A stretch of DNA of 64,000 nt from Bacillota bacterium (lineage in GTDB: Bacteria; Bacillota; UBA4882; UBA8346), in NCBI GenBank assembly GCA_023426245.1, contig JAFABB010000019.1:12757-76756 (forward strand), given 5' to 3'. The translations under genes and the position numbers were made by a program. Shown here piece after piece: positions 18,195 to 27,376 of the stretch. Position 1 is the first letter of the stretch. The number at the start of each line of letters is the position of its first letter. A model generated the notes under the pieces. It made no database searches. It was given only the letters and a program-made list of their open reading frames with translations, and had not been told where the DNA came from.

Positions 18195-18881
18195 ATGAAA
18201 TATGATCATGATGCCCTCCAGCGCGCTGTGAGGATGGCCCTTGATTGCGAAGAAAGTTTATGGTATCGTAGCATGTTGCGAAGGGATATTTGCGGTTGTG
18301 CACTCAGCATTGAGGAGGAGCATAGGGTAGTGAACGGCGCTGTAAGCGCCGCTACTGATATCGCCCAACAAATTAAGGCGCGATACGGCTTGGTATTTCC
18401 CCAAGAACCGGTAGAGGATTCGCTCCTAGAGAGTGCACTTATGAAGAGTTTAGGTTTGAAATTGATTCATGCCACCGAAGAATTGGCGGATCCTTTCTTG
18501 CGTATCGGACTTTATGAGCCGGACCAGCGGACAATTACTATCAATGATAATGCGATTATATTGTTGCAACAGTTCGTTGGGGAAAACGGCTTGGATAAGT
18601 TGACCCCGCCGGGCGATATCATTCGTATTGCGCTGTTTCACGAGATTTTTCATGCCTTGGAGGATATAATTCCGGACATTTACACGCGTAGCCGAATGAT
18701 GGAACGCAGGATATTGGGGATATTTCGTTACCGGCGTGGCCTTGACTGCGCCTCGGAGATAGGGGCTGTGCATTTTTCAAAATGCATGACGGATGTGACT
18801 TATCTGCCCTGTATTTACGAACGCTATTTATTGGTGGCCTTAGGCCGCTTATCAATTGATTTTTTACCGCCGAACGTGTAG
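18195..18881 (+). CDS. HExxH-motif protein of the hydantoinase operon, unknown function
   Basis: This soluble protein of about 228 residues is one I do not recognise as a named family. The central FHEIFHALED has the HExxH zinc-protease motif, and about 35 residues later CASEIGAVHF offers a glutamate that could be the third ligand, as in gluzincin-like peptidases. There is no signal peptide and no membrane segment. The stop of the hydantoinase-like gene overlaps an ATG at 18186. The ATG at 18195 has GGG nine bases upstream and is used here. Tight linkage suggests it acts on the same substrate or matures the neighbour. A small cytoplasmic metallopeptidase or amidohydrolase is the working idea. 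Confidence 0.75.
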   Translation: MKYDHDALQRAVRMALDCEESLWYRSMLRRDICGCALSIEEEHRVVNGAVSAATDIAQQIKARYGLVFPQEPVEDSLLESALMKSLGLKLIHATEELADPFLRIGLYEPDQRTITINDNAIILLQQFVGENGLDKLTPPGDIIRIALFHEIFHALEDIIPDIYTRSRMMERRILGIFRYRRGLDCASEIGAVHFSKCMTDVTYLPCIYERYLLVALGRLSIDFLPPNV

Positions 18882-19012
18882 AATAAAAAAAGTATAACCC
18901 TTTCATCTGAGATACTATCAATATCTGCGGTTATGCCTGGATACAGCCTTGAATGGATGCTGTATTCGTTTGATGGCAATGTTTGCCGTCAACTTGAAAA
19001 GGAGAGCTATTA

Positions 19013-19777
19013 TTGCAGTACGACGATGAATTAACGCCCTTGAAAGAACAAGCTTTGAATGACGGCGAGGTATATCCGGTGCTGCGCCGCGCTATTGTGG
19101 AGTTATATTTACAGCCCGGCGCTATCTTGAGTATCAAGGATATTTGTGAGCATTTTGAAATCGGCCGTTCGCCTGTGCGCGATGCCTTGATTCGCTTGGA
19201 ACAGGAGGGACTGATAACTTTATTGCCGCAACGGGGTACGATGATTTCACAAATCGATCCGGTGCGGATCGAGCAGGAACGCTTTTTGCGTCTTTCGGTT
19301 GAAGAAGAAGTGATGAAGCTGTTTATGGCCTGCCATACTCCCTCTGATATTACATTGCTTAACGAGGCATTGCGTAGACAGCAGGAACTTATCGGCCACC
19401 ATGTCGATCTCCGTGAATTCCTGGTCCGCGATGATCAATTTCACGAGGTGTTTTATAAAGTTGTTGATAAACTCTTCTGTTTACGGGCCATTCAAAATGT
19501 ATGGGGGCATTATCGCCGGATGCGTTTGTTAACTTGCGGCGATCGTATGAACTTGCAGGAGATTTTGGACCAGCACAACGCGCTGATTGCGGCGTTGCAA
19601 GCCCGCGATACCGATCAGATGTGTAATATTTTTCATTTTCATTTGCGAAAGCTCGACCGGGAGGAACTTATTTTGTTAAAAAAATATCCTTATCTGTTTA
19701 AAGGCAGTCATGATCACGAGTCCACCAGTCCTCTTTGGAAAGTAGACTACCTGCAGACCTTAAAAACAGAAGGTTAA
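19013..19777 (+). CDS. GntR-family transcriptional regulator (FCD domain)
   Basis: This 254-residue protein has an N-terminal winged helix (VLRRAIVELYLQPGAILS, then IGRSPVRDALIRLEQEGL), the GntR/FadR DNA-binding signature. A mainly helical FCD ligand-binding domain covers about 90-240. Conserved residues for a bound metal are visible in DDQFHEVFY, in the HNALIAAL helix and in HFHLRKLD. The start is TTG with AAAGGAG at eight-base spacing. It lies at the end of the permease/hydantoinase cluster after a 130-base gap and is a likely substrate-responsive repressor of it. The palindrome at 14444-14470 is the best candidate operator. Confidence 0.9.
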   Translation: MQYDDELTPLKEQALNDGEVYPVLRRAIVELYLQPGAILSIKDICEHFEIGRSPVRDALIRLEQEGLITLLPQRGTMISQIDPVRIEQERFLRLSVEEEVMKLFMACHTPSDITLLNEALRRQQELIGHHVDLREFLVRDDQFHEVFYKVVDKLFCLRAIQNVWGHYRRMRLLTCGDRMNLQEILDQHNALIAALQARDTDQMCNIFHFHLRKLDREELILLKKYPYLFKGSHDHESTSPLWKVDYLQTLKTEG

Positions 19778-19808
19778 TAATATTATAATGAAGCAAGTTT
19801 ATTAAGAA

Positions 19809-19846
19809 CAAGACCTTTTCAAAAAGATGAAAAGGTCTTGTTTTTT
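19809..19846 (+). terminator. Rho-independent terminator
   Basis: CAAGACCTTTTC (19809-19820) and GAAAAGGTCTTG (19829-19840) form a perfect 12-bp stem followed by six T. It ends the GntR gene and, being nearly symmetric (A-rich 5' side), may also serve the converging chitinase gene. Confidence 0.9.
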
Positions 19847-19865
19847 AAAACCGTTTAATATTTAT

Positions 19866-22800
19866 TTATTGAAGCTGCCAAAGCGCAGGCACCACCGGAG
19901 GTTCCCAACCAACCAGGGAAGTGTGGGCTTGAATGCATTTGTAGGTCAACCCCTGGTAAGTAACGAGATCGCCGACTTTGTAGGCGGTATTGGCTTGCCA
20001 TTCAGCCGCTGTACCACCACCGTTTGAGGATACTGTTACTGTTAAGTTGGAACTGGAAGTGGTGCCGTAAGCGTTGCTTAATGCTGCGTAATAAGTGTAT
20101 GTCCCGGTGGTTTTACCGTTCACCGTGTAGGTAATGGTTTGAGCTGATGAAGCGTTGGCGGTGAGGACTTGAGTTTTAACGGCCGCACTATTCTCATAAA
20201 GCGTCATCGAAGTTGCCGTATTATTGGCCGGTACGGAGACAGTCACAGTATAATTTCCGGTGTTGGTCGCGCTATTCACGCTCAAAGAGGCGGCGCCTGG
20301 AGCAGTTCCGGTATTCCCGCCGCCGCTTGAATTGGTAACATTGGCGGTCACAGTGCCACTGCTGGTTGTTCCGTACTTGTTAATCAGATCGATCCGATAT
20401 TTATATGACCCATTGGCTTTGCCAGTTACATTATAAGACGCGGTTTGGGAGTTGGGAGAATTACCTTGAAGAGCCGCTGAATAAATCAGCTGGTCATTCT
20501 CATAAATCTTCCAAGAAGTCCCGTTGTTTCCCCACCACATATTGAAAGTAATTACATAATTTCCGTCTCCGTCCCAGTTATCAGCGGTGAGGGAAGGCGT
20601 TCCCGGAACTCCCGAGGGGGTGCCCGAATCGGTTCCATCCGAAGGACCGGAGCCGGTCTTGACGGTAACAGTAATGCTGGAAGTGGAAGTGGTACCGTAG
20701 GCATTGGTCAATGAGACGTAATAGCTATATGTACCGTCGCTTTTGCCGCTTACTGCATAGGTGATGACTTGATCTGTCGTCGAACTTGCAGTCACAGACT
20801 GGGTTTTAACAGCAGTACTGTTTTCATAAAGCGTCATCGAAGTCGCGGTATTTCCGGCAGGCACGGTAATAGTTACAGTATAAGTGCCGGCATTGGTGGT
20901 ATTGTCAACATTAAGAGAAGCAAGTCCGGGAGCAGAACCGCCCGGATTGGAATCGCCTTTTAAATCCGACCACAGTTTGGACAATAATGTTTCCTGATAA
21001 TCCTGGTTATACTGCCAGAACATGACGCCGCCCAGACTGTTGGATTTGATGTAAGAGGTTTTGTAACCGAAGGTTTCAACATCATCGTAGGTGATGAATT
21101 CGCCATTTTTCAAAAGGTAGCAAGCTTTGGCCTGGTCATCCCAATAACGGACCCAACCGTTCAGATTGATGTAATTCGCGGTTAATTCGGCGAAAGTTGG
21201 CCAATTACCTCCATAGCGTCCGTAGAAGGGCACGCCCATGTTGATTTTGGCGGCTGGGACACCGGCTGCAATATAATTTTTGATGGCGGTATCACAACTT
21301 ATGCCTGAATTATAACTGCTGGATGAGTACAAATTGGCATTATGGGCATAAGCACCGAAGTCATATGTCATGATATTGATATAATCACAAATTGACGCAA
21401 CCGAGCTGAGTTCGGTGTTACTGATAAATTCCGATCCGGCGCCGCCAGCAATGGAGAGGATCTTTCCGGTACCGATCTTATTGCGGACCGCCTGCAATAA
21501 TAAAGTAAAATTCACTTTATCCTCAGGACGGCAGCTAATCTCGCCCCAGCCCCCGTTAACCGGGTATTCCCAGTCAATGTCGATTCCATCCAGGCTATAG
21601 TTGGTAACCCATTGCTGACAGCTTGCCGCAAATGTTGCCCGTGAGCTCTCCGTTAATGCGGCATCGGAAAATCCATCTGCGCCCCAGCCTCCGATAGAAA
21701 GAATAATCTTTAAATTGGAATTGGCTGATTTAAGGGCTGTAAGCGTTGATAAATCGGAGGGTGTGGCCACGGATACCTGGCCGTTTACGATTGAAGCAAA
21801 CGCGTAATTGACGTGCGTTAATTTTTGGGCGTTGATATTACTTGGAGTGCCGTATACGTAACCGATGACCTTATATGACGTAGTGGAGGAAGTCGAGATT
21901 GTGTAAGTGGCGCTGGCCTCCACCGAGTCATTCATTCCTGCGGCAAATGCTTTTGCCTTGATTGTAGTGGTTGTGGAAACCGTAATCGGTCCCGAATATA
22001 CACTTGAACTGGAAGTGGGAGAAGTTCCATCTTTAGTATAGCGGATTACCGCGCCTGTGGTCGCGCAGGAAATCGTGATCGATTGAGCATTGGTATAGGT
22101 TCCGCTGCTTAAGTTAAAGCTCGGAGTGGCTACGGTTACTGTTCCGCCACCCGTTATCAATTTATTATAAGCTAAATTGGTAAGGGTAAAGCTGGCATCA
22201 TCACCGGAGATCTCCCAGACGATTAAGCCGCCGAAATTGTTGCTGTTGATATAATCGCATTTGGTACTTAATGATGTCTCATCCTCATAACTGAGGGTCA
22301 CACCGGTGGAAGAATTGTAAAGCCAAGGAGTCATTGCATATTGATCCCGGTATTTCACATAGCCGCTTGCATTTTCCATGGTCTTTAATTCGAAATAGGG
22401 ATATTGGCCTCCGGGTGAAGCTGCATTATCCCAGCTACCGACGGGAGCGCCGGAAGCATTTGCAAACATGCCGTTAGTTCCGCCGGTTACATTTTTCCAG
22501 CCACGGGAATAAAACGGAGTTCCAACATTTAGTTTACCAGCGGAAATGTGATAATTATCCCGCAGGTTCCGCATTGCATAATCGACATTATATTTGTTTT
22601 TAATATCCACCGGAGAAGTCGCCGAGGGGTCATTGGGATTGACATAAAGGGGTGTTGCATGATTGGTTGTGGTTTCCCAAGCCCCATGGAAATCATACGT
22701 CATAACATTGAACCAATCGACGTATTGCGCATAAATATCCGGTTCCTGCAACTCCAATTTGTCATAACCCGCTGGAGCTGCAACGGTAATTAATTTGGAA

Positions 22801-23459
22801 GATAACCCGTTATTATTGAGACCGGTACGAAGCTCCCTAAGCAGGGCGGTATAATTGGCCTTGTCTTCGGGACCGCCGGGGCATCCCTTATCATACTGAT
22901 CGTTGGGATCGGCCGCCCGGTTGACACCCGGATATTCCCAGTCAAGATCGACACCGTCAAGGAACGGATATTGTTTTAAAAAATTCACTACGCTTTGAAT
23001 GAAGATTGCCCGGTTGGCAGCGGTCAAGGCCATGGCGTGGAAGTTTTGACCACGGGTCCAGCCTCCCACTGAAATCAGGACTTTCACACTAGGATATTGG
23101 CTTTTGTAATATTTGTATTCTCCAAAATGTCCCCGGAGATCTCCGGTATCCCAACCTTCGGAATGGTCGAACCATTTGTCATAATCCGCAAATGTATCGG
23201 TTGATGCCAGTTTGTAACTGGAGTCGACTTCAAAAAAAGCATGGTTGATAACTGTCACTTTACTCCAGGGAATCATTCCAACTGTCATATTCTTATGGGC
23301 TGCGTTATAGGTTCCCCAGTTTGGGAAATAGACGATCAATCGCTTGGATGTGGTTGTTTCTGCGTTGGCGATATTCATGAGAAATAAGAATAACAATGCA
23401 GCCATAAGCGACAAGACTTTCCAGCCGTGTTTTAATTTGGTTCTTAATGATGAAATCAT
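19866..23459 (-). CDS. Secreted chitinase with two GH18 domains and chitin-binding modules
   Basis: This is an exported 1197-residue chitinase. A signal peptide covers 1-33. The first GH18 barrel (about 38-435) has D168-x-x-D171-x-D173-x-E175 in DGVDLDWEYP, with Glu175 as proton donor. A chitobiase/hexosaminidase C-terminal-type beta domain follows (441-522). The second GH18 barrel (528-835) has DGIDIDWEYP with Glu631. Three related Ig-like modules (843-935, 953-1045, 1053-1145) carry a YxNxYGTTS pattern as in ChiA N-terminal domains. A CBM5/12 chitin-binding module (1153-1196, with YKCIQAH and GWEPP) ends the protein. AAAGGAGG precedes the ATG. Two catalytic domains in one chain may combine exo and endo action. 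It is the last gene of the minus-strand hydrolase cluster. Confidence 0.95.
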   Translation of the reverse strand: MISSLRTKLKHGWKVLSLMAALLFLFLMNIANAETTTSKRLIVYFPNWGTYNAAHKNMTVGMIPWSKVTVINHAFFEVDSSYKLASTDTFADYDKWFDHSEGWDTGDLRGHFGEYKYYKSQYPSVKVLISVGGWTRGQNFHAMALTAANRAIFIQSVVNFLKQYPFLDGVDLDWEYPGVNRAADPNDQYDKGCPGGPEDKANYTALLRELRTGLNNNGLSSKLITVAAPAGYDKLELQEPDIYAQYVDWFNVMTYDFHGAWETTTNHATPLYVNPNDPSATSPVDIKNKYNVDYAMRNLRDNYHISAGKLNVGTPFYSRGWKNVTGGTNGMFANASGAPVGSWDNAASPGGQYPYFELKTMENASGYVKYRDQYAMTPWLYNSSTGVTLSYEDETSLSTKCDYINSNNFGGLIVWEISGDDASFTLTNLAYNKLITGGGTVTVATPSFNLSSGTYTNAQSITISCATTGAVIRYTKDGTSPTSSSSVYSGPITVSTTTTIKAKAFAAGMNDSVEASATYTISTSSTTSYKVIGYVYGTPSNINAQKLTHVNYAFASIVNGQVSVATPSDLSTLTALKSANSNLKIILSIGGWGADGFSDAALTESSRATFAASCQQWVTNYSLDGIDIDWEYPVNGGWGEISCRPEDKVNFTLLLQAVRNKIGTGKILSIAGGAGSEFISNTELSSVASICDYINIMTYDFGAYAHNANLYSSSSYNSGISCDTAIKNYIAAGVPAAKINMGVPFYGRYGGNWPTFAELTANYINLNGWVRYWDDQAKACYLLKNGEFITYDDVETFGYKTSYIKSNSLGGVMFWQYNQDYQETLLSKLWSDLKGDSNPGGSAPGLASLNVDNTTNAGTYTVTITVPAGNTATSMTLYENSTAVKTQSVTASSTTDQVITYAVSGKSDGTYSYYVSLTNAYGTTSTSSITVTVKTGSGPSDGTDSGTPSGVPGTPSLTADNWDGDGNYVITFNMWWGNNGTSWKIYENDQLIYSAALQGNSPNSQTASYNVTGKANGSYKYRIDLINKYGTTSSGTVTANVTNSSGGGNTGTAPGAASLSVNSATNTGNYTVTVSVPANNTATSMTLYENSAAVKTQVLTANASSAQTITYTVNGKTTGTYTYYAALSNAYGTTSSSNLTVTVSSNGGGTAAEWQANTAYKVGDLVTYQGLTYKCIQAHTSLVGWEPPVVPALWQLQ

Positions 23460-23533
23460 AAAGCCAAAACCTCCTTTAGCATTATCAAATCAAATATATA
23501 TTGTAATTAAGTAACAGTGTTGAACGATTCTGG

Positions 23534-25168
23534 TTACCAGCCGACCCGGATGATTAACCCCTTCGGATCGCCGACTTCCAAATAAGCTGCTTGTCCATTG
23601 ACATCGTCATAGCAAAATCCGTAAGCAAGCCCGTCAATACTGTGAGTGTGCCAGAACTTCGCATAATAATTGGCAGGCGCCGCTTGATAATAGTTACTGA
23701 CATTATTCCAGTCGGAAAGAGTATAGACGTGCCGGTTGATGGCTGCGCAAGTTGCTGCATTCTGTTGTAAGGCATTGGTACCTAATAAAATATCCTGAGT
23801 GGAATAACCGGAATAGCCTGCAAAATAATTGGCATTGGCTCCACCGACCGCAAAAGAACCGTGGATCGGCGCTACGATCCGGTATGGTGTTTGGAGTGTA
23901 CCTAAAGATTTGAATTCATCCGGTACTTCATTTTGATACTTTGTAAATAACCCCGAACGGGTTTCCGATTCAAATTCACCGACGGTTTTATCATAATTGC
24001 CAGCTTTGTTGATCAGACGGTGCTGGATCGGAAAACCGAATCCATCGACCCGGGTGGTATTGCCGTGATATCCGGAATCATTAACAGTAAATTCAATGAA
24101 GTCAAAATATACATTAAGGTTGGGATCGGTTGGATTGTTGATATCGGGACCGGCAAACCCCGTATCATAGGTTTTAATATAGCAGGGACTTCCCAGGCTG
24201 AGATACATCCGGCCGGAAAACATTTTGGGCAGGCTGAACCATTGTTGCTCGCTGATGGTATGGTAAATGTTTGCATAATTGACGCCGTTTTTGATCAAAT
24301 GCCCGGAAGCGTCATTCAGAGCGGTGGAAATCGGAATTAGATTGCCATTGAGGTCCAGGTAGCACCAGCCGCCGGTAGTCGGATTTTTGCCGAGCACCGC
24401 CCAATAAATCTGGCTATCTGCATAGGCGCCATTTGTCCCGTTCATGACCCTACAGGTCATGACGGAGCTTCCCGATGGTGAAGGTATTGTTGAAGCGACT
24501 ACCGAATAGATTGAATTACTTGCGGTAGTGCTAATAACGACGGAAGACATTTTATCATTACAATCCGCTCCCACATAGGAAGAATCCGCCTTGAAGGTCC
24601 ACTTGGTTCCGGTAAAATCATAATTTTGATAAACATCGACCACATATCCGCTGGGGACTTTTAAGGAAGACATCCAGTCATTGGGGATGCCGGCGGCATT
24701 TAATTGGCTTAAAGTGTAACTCCCGAGGCCAAGTGTGACAGCGGTACCGGCATAATTGGCATCCTGATAAAAAGTTACTCCTGAAGAACTGCCCGATCCG
24801 GACGAACTCCCTGATCCGACTGTATAGGTGGCGGAAGCAGAATCATATTGGAGTCCGTCTTTATTGTACGTAAAGTTGTAAGTAATCGAGTTGCCCGAAC
24901 TTAAGCCGTTGATCGGGTATTCCCATTGCGCTGTATTGCTGTTGTAGGTCATATATACATTTTGTTGGGAAGCCCCGGAAACTGTGTAGTGCAGAATGAC
25001 ATAGCCTGCAGTAAAGCTGCTCGGTTTGAACCAGAATTGTACTGAAGTTGAACTGGATGACGTCACCCCCGATGTATAATCGGAAGCGCTCCAAACTGAT
25101 GAATTCCCGAACATGCTGATGAACGATATCAGGAACAGTATCAACCATAAACTTTTCCGTATGTTCAT
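23534..25168 (-). CDS. Secreted GH64 beta-1,3-glucanase with CBM56-like and beta/gamma-crystallin modules
   Basis: This is an exported 544-residue protein. A signal peptide (1-28) is followed by a CBM56-like beta-1,3-glucan-binding domain (about 29-118, with VQFWFKPS and VYMTYNS). A serine/glycine linker comes next, then a beta/gamma-crystallin-like module (129-214) with NDWMSS and NDKMSS calcium motifs, and a GH64 catalytic domain (about 225-544). Within it Glu359 (FDFIEFT) and Asp375 (RVDGFGFP) lie sixteen residues apart, the same spacing as the catalytic Glu154/Asp170 pair of the laminaripentaose-producing GH64 enzyme. GH64 enzymes cleave long-chain beta-1,3-glucan such as fungal cell wall and curdlan. 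It lies 74 bases upstream of the double chitinase in the same orientation. Confidence 0.9.
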   Translation of the reverse strand: MNIRKSLWLILFLISFISMFGNSSVWSASDYTSGVTSSSSTSVQFWFKPSSFTAGYVILHYTVSGASQQNVYMTYNSNTAQWEYPINGLSSGNSITYNFTYNKDGLQYDSASATYTVGSGSSSGSGSSSGVTFYQDANYAGTAVTLGLGSYTLSQLNAAGIPNDWMSSLKVPSGYVVDVYQNYDFTGTKWTFKADSSYVGADCNDKMSSVVISTTASNSIYSVVASTIPSPSGSSVMTCRVMNGTNGAYADSQIYWAVLGKNPTTGGWCYLDLNGNLIPISTALNDASGHLIKNGVNYANIYHTISEQQWFSLPKMFSGRMYLSLGSPCYIKTYDTGFAGPDINNPTDPNLNVYFDFIEFTVNDSGYHGNTTRVDGFGFPIQHRLINKAGNYDKTVGEFESETRSGLFTKYQNEVPDEFKSLGTLQTPYRIVAPIHGSFAVGGANANYFAGYSGYSTQDILLGTNALQQNAATCAAINRHVYTLSDWNNVSNYYQAAPANYYAKFWHTHSIDGLAYGFCYDDVNGQAAYLEVGDPKGLIIRVGW

Positions 25169-25274
25169 TGGTTCTTTCCTCCTTGTTGAAAGTTTTTAAT
25201 CATTTTGCAATTGAGATGTCCTAGCCTTCTTCTGTTGACCGAGAACCACCCCCTTTCAAGACCAAGTTGATTGC

Positions 25275-25308
25275 GGAAGCCGCCGGTAATTTTTTTACCG
25301 GGGCTTCC
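25275..25308 (-). terminator. Strong hairpin between GH18 and GH64 genes
   Basis: GGAAGCC-(G)-CCGGTAA and TTACCGG-GGCTTCC form a 14-bp stem with one bulge around a T-rich loop. On the minus strand it follows the GH18 gene. There is no clear U-tract, so it may stabilise mRNA ends or attenuate read-through rather than fully terminate. Confidence 0.5.
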
Positions 25309-25360
25309 TGATCTTGATTTGCACTTAAAGCAGTATGGTTACAATTGCCGTTTTGAATCA

Positions 25361-27265
25361 TCAAATAGCTTGCCAAAGCGCCGGAACGTTCGGCGGTTCC
25401 CAACCGGTTAAAGAAGTATGCGCTTGAATGCATTTGTAATTCTTGCCGTTATAGGCAACGATATCCCCGACCCGATACGCGGTATTTGCTTTCCATTCCG
25501 GGTAAATGCCTGGAGTGGGTGTTGGAGTTGGCTCTGGAGTCGGAGTCGGCGTTACGGTAGGATTAGGCGTCCCACCTCCCGGCAAAGTATCAAGATGCGG
25601 GCTAATTGTATTTGCAAAGTTATAGCCGTTGGAAGCATCCCAGTTGATGGACCAAGTCATAGCGCCGCGAATTGCGGGATAGGTATGGGGCGGTTTAAAC
25701 GATCCGGCGTTGGCGCCGGTGGTCAGACAATCAAGAGCTGCATTCACGATGGAAGGAGCAACATAACCACCTCCGGCGGCTGAAGTGGAAGCTGGTAAGC
25801 CTAAACCGACTTGACCAGGAAGTAAACCATTTTCCAGTTGGATTGTCGCTAAAGCGGTTAGAAAATCCTCTGTTCCCTGATAGTATACTTTACCATCGTA
25901 ACCCAGCATTGAGCCTGAGTTGTAATATTGCATATTGACGATGGTAAGAATATCTTTGATACTTAAGGCCAATTGGAAGTAACCGTTACCGGTCGATTGC
26001 ATATCGATGGTCTGTGGAGCCAAGGTGATAATCAGATTGGAACCGGCCAGGGATGACAGCTGCCGCAATGCTTGAGCCATGTAAGTGGCGTTGATTCCGT
26101 TCTCCAAGTCGATGTCGACGCCTTCCAATCCGTATTTGGTCATTAACGAATAAATACTGTTGGCGAAGTTTGCTGCGCTGGAGGAATTGGAGACGCTGAT
26201 CGTGCCGTTTTGCCCGCCCACGGAGATGATTACATGCTGCCCCCGGGCTTTGACCGTTTGGATATCTCCAATAAATTGTGCTTCGGTATAACCACCCAGG
26301 GCCGCTGCCAATCCTGAGTCAATGCTGAAGCTGACTGCGCCGGGGGTCGTTGTGGCATCGGCAAACGCTATCGCAATAATGTCATATGTGACTGGCACAT
26401 CACTGATACGCAAACAACGGGCCCCGTTATTAAAGTTCTGCCAGTAACCGGTTAATAGGTGGGTCGGCAAGGAAGTGGCATAAGCCGTGTTGCTAATTTT
26501 CACGGATGACATTTTGTCATTGCAATCAGCACCCACGTAAGCAATGCCGGCTGTGTAAGTCCAGCGGGTCCCGGCGAAATTATCATTTTGATAAACTTCA
26601 ACCGTATATCCGTCAGGGACTTTTAACCCAGACATCCAGTCGTTGGGAATTCCAGCGGCGTTTAATTGGCTTAAGGTATAGCTTCCGACATCAAGTGTCA
26701 CCGCTGTCCCTCTATAATCTGCATCCTGATAGAAGGTGACTCCCGCATTTTGTATCAGGGGTCTAAAAGTGGCGTCTTGTTTGTCGAGATCACTTGAAAT
26801 CGCAGTTCTCACTAATAATGAATTTTGATGCCGGAGATACTCACCCGGATAATTATAGGATTCAAAGGAGGTCAAGTTGCTGTCCGCCAATCCCGCACGC
26901 TGGAACCAAGTTGCATCGGCTGCGAACAAGTTGGAGTTGTCATAGCTATCCAACCAAATCTCACCGTTACGATGCCGTAAATAACTGCCTGGATAATTGA
27001 CGGATTGAAAAGAGACGCCGTTCGCATCAGCCAGACCGGGAACCAGCTTGAATTGGGCATCCTGATAGGGGTTGATGACAGCGTCGATCCGGCCCCGGCC
27101 ATTCTGGTGACGTATATAATTTCCCGGATTATTGTAGGTTTCGAATTGAAAAACCGTATAGCGATTTGTTGTTTCTTCGGCTATGATGGTTGTATTGCCA
27201 ATCAGTAAGCCTATCACCAATGCCGCCAGTAGAACCGGCGTGATGAAGCGTGAAATTTTTTTCAT
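25361..27265 (-). CDS. Secreted GH18 chitinase (ChiD-like) with AbfB, beta/gamma-crystallin and CBM5/12 modules
   Basis: This is an exported 634-residue enzyme. A signal peptide (1-30) is followed by an AbfB/CBM42-like beta-trefoil (about 33-168) with three repeats of YPGxYLRHxN. A beta/gamma-crystallin-like module (175-257) has NDWMSG and NDKMSS. A GH18 barrel (about 268-560) follows, with catalytic EGVDIDLE. Here the first Asp of DxxDxDxE is Glu381, while Asp384, Asp386 and the proton donor Glu388 are kept, as in ChiD-type single-domain chitinases. A Pro/Thr linker (568-586) leads to a CBM5/12 chitin-binding domain (588-633) almost identical in motif to that of the double GH18 protein. The linker and binding domain point to insoluble chitin as substrate. 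Confidence 0.92.
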   Translation of the reverse strand: MKKISRFITPVLLAALVIGLLIGNTTIIAEETTNRYTVFQFETYNNPGNYIRHQNGRGRIDAVINPYQDAQFKLVPGLADANGVSFQSVNYPGSYLRHRNGEIWLDSYDNSNLFAADATWFQRAGLADSNLTSFESYNYPGEYLRHQNSLLVRTAISSDLDKQDATFRPLIQNAGVTFYQDADYRGTAVTLDVGSYTLSQLNAAGIPNDWMSGLKVPDGYTVEVYQNDNFAGTRWTYTAGIAYVGADCNDKMSSVKISNTAYATSLPTHLLTGYWQNFNNGARCLRISDVPVTYDIIAIAFADATTTPGAVSFSIDSGLAAALGGYTEAQFIGDIQTVKARGQHVIISVGGQNGTISVSNSSSAANFANSIYSLMTKYGLEGVDIDLENGINATYMAQALRQLSSLAGSNLIITLAPQTIDMQSTGNGYFQLALSIKDILTIVNMQYYNSGSMLGYDGKVYYQGTEDFLTALATIQLENGLLPGQVGLGLPASTSAAGGGYVAPSIVNAALDCLTTGANAGSFKPPHTYPAIRGAMTWSINWDASNGYNFANTISPHLDTLPGGGTPNPTVTPTPTPEPTPTPTPGIYPEWKANTAYRVGDIVAYNGKNYKCIQAHTSLTGWEPPNVPALWQAI

Positions 27266-27376
27266 GATTTAAACTCCTTTCATAGGGATTTTGGTACAAT
27301 GCAATTTCTAAACTGAAAATCTATGTCTCATTGATTCAAAAATATTTCGCAACAGCCCTCGAATGGGTTGCACTGT

